A stretch of DNA of 7,015 nt from Verrucomicrobiota bacterium (GTDB taxonomy: Bacteria; Verrucomicrobiota; Verrucomicrobiia; Chthoniobacterales; UBA10450): the NCBI GenBank assembly GCA_003219395.1, contig QHOR01000141.1:1-7015 (forward strand), given 5' to 3'. The position numbers and the translations under genes were made by a program. The first letter of the stretch is position 1; each line of letters opens with the position of its first letter. The notes beneath the pieces are model-generated. The model had not been told where the DNA came from. It was given only the letters and a program-made list of their open reading frames with translations, and did no database searches. This document shows, in pieces, positions 5,279-7,015 of the stretch.

Positions 5279-5553
5279 GATTCGCGTTCTCTGATCAATG
5301 ACCTGGTGAGCTTTCTGGGCATCTTCCAAGTGAACGAATATTTCAATCCTATTACTTCGCAGAAGTAGCGGCCGTAGCGTGGAAACTTGGCGTCCCATCG
5401 CTCCAACCCGCTGGCATCCGCGATCTGGAAACGCACGCCTTGCTCAAACCTCTTCAAGATGCGTCTTGTATCGAAAGGACGGAAATAGCCATGGCTGCGA
5501 TACGGGTCTTCGCTGCGATCTTCCGACTTAAGCGGTTCGCGACATGGGATGAC
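5185..5553 (-). CDS. Cassette-like open frame lacking a normal start
   Basis: The frame is open for 122 codons from just after a TAG (5554-5556). The upstream part reads naturally: CREPLKSEDRSEDPYRSHGY, FRPFDTRRILKRFEQGVRFQ, IADASGLERWDAKFPRYGRY, FCEVIGLKYSFTWKMPRK; the last ~30 residues are the dispersed repeat. No ATG or GTG lies in frame before the repeat; the first usable codon is TTG at 5457 (90 residues), without a Shine-Dalgarno. So it is either a relic whose start has been lost, or a fragment inserted without one. I recognise no domain. It is flanked upstream by GTTAGGT and downstream by the attC-like repeat, as a gene cassette would be. Confidence 0.35.
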   Translation of the reverse strand, partial: VIPCREPLKSEDRSEDPYRSHGYFRPFDTRRILKRFEQGVRFQIADASGLERWDAKFPRYGRYFCEVIGLKYSFTWKMPRKLTRSLIRERESPNQSMKATAPHRNAFTVIVTTPCRGLSHCR

Positions 5554-5558
5554 CTAAC

Positions 5559-5882
5559 TAGAATAGACGGCATTTTGTCATCTATTTCTGCCTCCATAGA
5601 AGGAAGTGTCCGTTAAAAAAGACGGCGGAATGGCAAGCGGAGGTTTTACCCGCAGGGTGGTCGAGGCTGCCCAGCTTTCACGCACGGTTCCAAGCGCCGC
5701 CGACTGTGATTCGATCCGCTCCGATCCAGAAGCGCAATCGGAAATTTTCTACCGTCCGTTCTACGGTCGGGCAAGATTTTCATGCAAAACCGCGCAATTC
5801 TGCGCAACGCACTGCGAAAGCAAAATTACGAATTACCTAGCGTCAGCAACAACATGCAAAGCAGTGAACCGCTGCGCAATTC
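5559..5882. other. Stretch without a confident gene
   Basis: The plus strand is open from an ATG at 5606 to the TAG at 5885-5887, giving 93 residues (MSVKKDGGMASGGFTRRVVE ... TTCKAVNRCAIR). Its composition is poor for a folded protein and the stop is again the TAG of a CGTTAG end, so I treat it as repeat-type or decayed DNA. CTGCGCAA-like motifs recur near 5790-5880, and ACCGT/ACGGT form a small hairpin at 5751-5767. Confidence 0.35.
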
Positions 5883-5889
5883 GTTAGGC
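5834..5889 (+). repeat. Possible second, degenerate attC-like end
   Basis: The plus strand ends this element with TTCGTTAGGC, whose GTTAGGC fits the attC right-hand core. An upstream ACCTAGC (5834-5840) differs from the left core by one base and lies 56 bases away, near the shortest attC length. GCAG/CTGC arms lie between. It ends 6 bases before the half tRNA gene. The imperfect left core keeps confidence low. Confidence 0.25.
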
Positions 5890-5895
5890 TTGACG

Positions 5896-5932
5896 TATGA
5901 GTCCCCTGCGCTAACCGCTGAGCTACAGGCCC
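5896..5932 (-). pseudogene. 5' half of a tRNA-Met(CAU) gene
   Basis: On the minus strand from 5932 the bases are GGGCCTG (acceptor 5' strand), TA, GCTC (D-stem), AGCGGTTA (D-loop), GCGC, then AGGGGA CTCATA, i.e. the 5' side of the anticodon stem and the loop with anticodon CAT at 5899-5897. This matches the usual bacterial elongator tRNA-Met up to A37. After that the sequence changes to CGTCAAGCCTAAC and no 3' anticodon strand, T-arm or acceptor 3' strand follows. One D-stem pair is a T-C mismatch (the usual A is a C), consistent with decay. No complementary 3' half is seen elsewhere in the window, so a split or intron-containing gene is unlikely here. Confidence 0.8.
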
Positions 5933-5980
5933 GGATCATAGGTGAACGGTGACTGCGGAGAACTTTTGGTTGCGTTTTTC

Positions 5981-6294
5981 ATGGTTACCTTCTGCGGTCA
6001 CCCCTACGAAACCGCAAAAAATGCCAAAAACAGGCAACGACGCGACATCAAGATCTGCTTCGCCATAAGTCCGGACGGTATTATGCCAGAGCGTTCGCAA
6101 ACGGCAAAGAAATGTGGAAAGCGCTCAAGACCGCGCACCTGGGCGTGGCGCAAGCTCGGGTGGCGGAATTCCTAAACTGTGCTGACGGTCATCAGCAATT
6201 GCGACGATTTGCCCACAAGCGATCGATCTTTCGATCTTACAACCTCAATCCCTACTTGACACGTATGAATTACAGTGATTTCCTATCGTCGTAG
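5981..6294 (+). pseudogene. Tyrosine recombinase (phage-type integrase), frameshifted N-terminal remnant
   Basis: From 6052 the plus strand reads DLLRHKSGRYYARAFANGKE then MWKALKTAHLGVAQARVAEF (to about 6171). This 'L.RH.SG.YYAR.F..GKE.WK.LKT.....A.ARLAEF' segment is the N-terminal arm-type DNA-binding and SAM-like start of integrases common in Verrucomicrobia. Preceding it, in another frame, an ATG at 5981 gives MVTFCGHPYETAKNAKNRQR, a plausible beginning, so a frameshift probably lies near 6035-6050. After AEF the sequence no longer resembles an integrase, and the catalytic domain (R..H.R..Y) is absent before the TAG at 6292-6294; intact members run to about 350-400 residues. It lies 49 bases beyond the half tRNA, where integrase genes of tRNA-targeting elements are usually found. 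Confidence 0.6.
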
Positions 6295-6331
6295 TATGAA
6301 TTCGCAGAGAGAACACTGAAAGAGCACCATC

Positions 6332-6496
6332 ATGAAAGAGACATTCTTCGGTAAAATGCGCGACTTGTGGGCGATTCGCCGGCGTTGCCAACAGATCAAC
6401 ATCCAAAGGTCAAATCGGTATTCACGATCAAGCAAAATTTATGGCGGAACGCGGCGATTTTCTAAAATTATGTTGCCCAAGAGGACTCACGCTTAG
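6332..6496 (+). CDS. Possible 54-residue basic ORF, doubtful
   Basis: ATG at 6332, preceded by GAAAGAG at 7-base spacing, opens a frame beginning MKETFFGKMRDLWAIRRRCQ and ending LPKRTHA. It is strongly basic. A second plus-strand frame over the same bases, from about 6360, reads PALPTDQHPKVKSVFTIKQN and looks at least as natural, so the ATG frame may be an artefact of frameshifted debris. No family recognised. Confidence 0.2.
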   Translation: MKETFFGKMRDLWAIRRRCQQINIQRSNRYSRSSKIYGGTRRFSKIMLPKRTHA

Positions 6497-6751
6497 ATCA
6501 AATCGACAGGCAGCTTCGACTCGTTCGTTGAGAGCAATCGTGTCTGAACATGCGACTGGCCAGACTGTTCGCCCGTTGGATCATCGTTGCGATACAGCCC
6601 CAGGATAAAACCGGATCCGCTGCGCCTGTCTGCGATGTGTTGGGCGCTCGTTAGCCGCAGCCAGAAGACACAAAGCAAAAACCGCAGCGCCGAAAGGCCA
6701 GCGATATCGTGGTGATTGAAGCTCGCCAGCCGTTTTGTCGCGCACTGATCT
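6497..6751. other. Stretch without a confident gene
   Basis: A minus-strand frame of 92 codons (6493-6771) overlaps the end of the right-edge gene by 20 bases, but it has no ribosome-binding site and its product (MVMTVIEDQC ... LPVDLI) resembles no family I know. The opposite strand is also open in pieces and ends in a CGTTAG at 6650-6655, like the two repeats near 5185 and 5887, hinting at repeat DNA. Confidence 0.35.
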
Positions 6752-6982
6752 TCAATCACTGTCATCACCAAAAAGCGCTGAAAGTGCTAATTCGTGTGTG
6801 ATCCTTTCAACTTCACGAAACGCAGTCAGCAATTCATCTGAGCGAATGACAAACCTTTTGCCGTTATCGCGGTCTGCGTCAACAGTCCAGACCGTTCGCC
6901 CTTCGGAATCAACAGCTCGGATCCAGCCCAAACTCCACCCCAGCTTGCTGAGCTTGTCGGCTATAAGCTCGCAGGAGTTCAC
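6752..6982 (-). CDS. Small hypothetical protein of the 'NSCELI..KLSK.GW' family
   Basis: 76 residues from a GTG at 6982. N-terminal helix NSCELIADKLSKLGWSLGW (2-20), then a beta-rich centre IRAVDSEGRTVWTVDADRDN (21-40), RFVIRSDELLTAFREVERIT (43-62) and an acidic tail ending DDSD. I recall closely similar proteins ('NSCELIAEKLSKAGWSWG...R.IW..DAHR.DGKRFVV..DE.LTAF.ELE') in many copies in soil Verrucomicrobia, annotated only as hypothetical. The family probably starts at this GTG, but the frame stays open to the window edge (AKRQNLP precedes it), so a longer form is possible. The protein is cytoplasmic with no membrane span. Its centre aligns with the 81-residue protein at 3523-3768. Function unknown; the sequence looks intact. 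Confidence 0.7.
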   Translation of the reverse strand: MNSCELIADKLSKLGWSLGWIRAVDSEGRTVWTVDADRDNGKRFVIRSDELLTAFREVERITHELALSALFGDDSD

Positions 6983-7015
6983 CGGCAGATTCTGCCTTTT
7001 TGCGTGCCACAGGGC

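Noticed and set aside
6255..6268. TTGACACGTATGA as a second copy of the TTGACGTATGA at the tRNA break (5889-5899), i.e. a possible att direct repeat
   Set aside because: The copies differ by a 2-base insertion and share only about 11 bases, which is too little without a comparison genome. TTGACA as a -35 box was also rejected because no -10 lies at suitable spacing.
6493..6771. Minus-strand 92-residue ORF after the right-edge gene
   Set aside because: The 20-base overlap could suggest coupling, but there is no Shine-Dalgarno and no recognisable pattern, and the opposite strand carries repeat-like CGTTAG DNA.
1..7015. CRISPR array, rRNA, intact transposase or replication origin
   Set aside because: No regularly spaced repeats, conserved rRNA segments, DDE/HUH proteins with terminal repeats, or iteron/DnaA-box clusters were seen.

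Overview
The window most resembles chromosomal DNA from a soil Verrucomicrobiota (Chthoniobacterales / 'Candidatus Udaeobacter'-like). This rests on recognised protein families and not on any search: a CsbD-like stress protein, an extracellular protein with a C-terminal 'TQGFW ... AHQLVAAKLNIANG' module, a C-terminal end typical of autotransporter-type beta-strand-repeat proteins, the small 'NSCELIADKLSKLGW' family, and a repeat that translates as 'NQSMKATAP...TPCRGLS..R-stop'. The phylum is an inference.

Coding density is low. Five intact genes can be supported well: a conserved hypothetical (1224-1553, +), a cysteine-rich secreted protein (1999-2880, +), a CsbD-like protein (3094-3273, -), a secreted single-domain protein (4374-4838, -) and a small GTG-started protein at the right edge (6752-6982, -). 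An 81-residue protein (3523-3768, -) is probably real and looks related to the right-edge protein. Several very short ORFs are weaker candidates; the best is a 34-residue membrane peptide (303-407, -) with an excellent Shine-Dalgarno.

Much of the rest is gene debris. There is the end of a cyclic-nucleotide-binding protein at the left edge (2-178, -), a PadR-like C-terminus (818-892, +), the last 37 residues of a tail-fibre/S74-type protein (3392-3505, +), the last ~75 residues of a beta-strand-repeat protein (3778-4062, -), the 5' half of a tRNA-Met(CAU) gene cut in the anticodon loop (5896-5932, -) and a frameshifted N-terminus of a tyrosine recombinase (5981-6294, +). Together these suggest an old integration hot spot that has been repeatedly rearranged.

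The most interesting stretch is 5183-5932. On the minus strand, an open frame with no ordinary start lies between a GTTAGGT site (5552-5558) and a 96-bp imperfect palindrome bounded by ACCTAAC and GTTAGAT (5183-5278). That layout resembles an integron gene cassette with an attC-like site. A second element ending in CGTTAGGC (5883-5889, +) abuts the half tRNA, and the recombinase relic follows directly. No intact integrase, transposase, CRISPR array or rRNA is visible. The genes do not form an evident operon or pathway; most stand alone.
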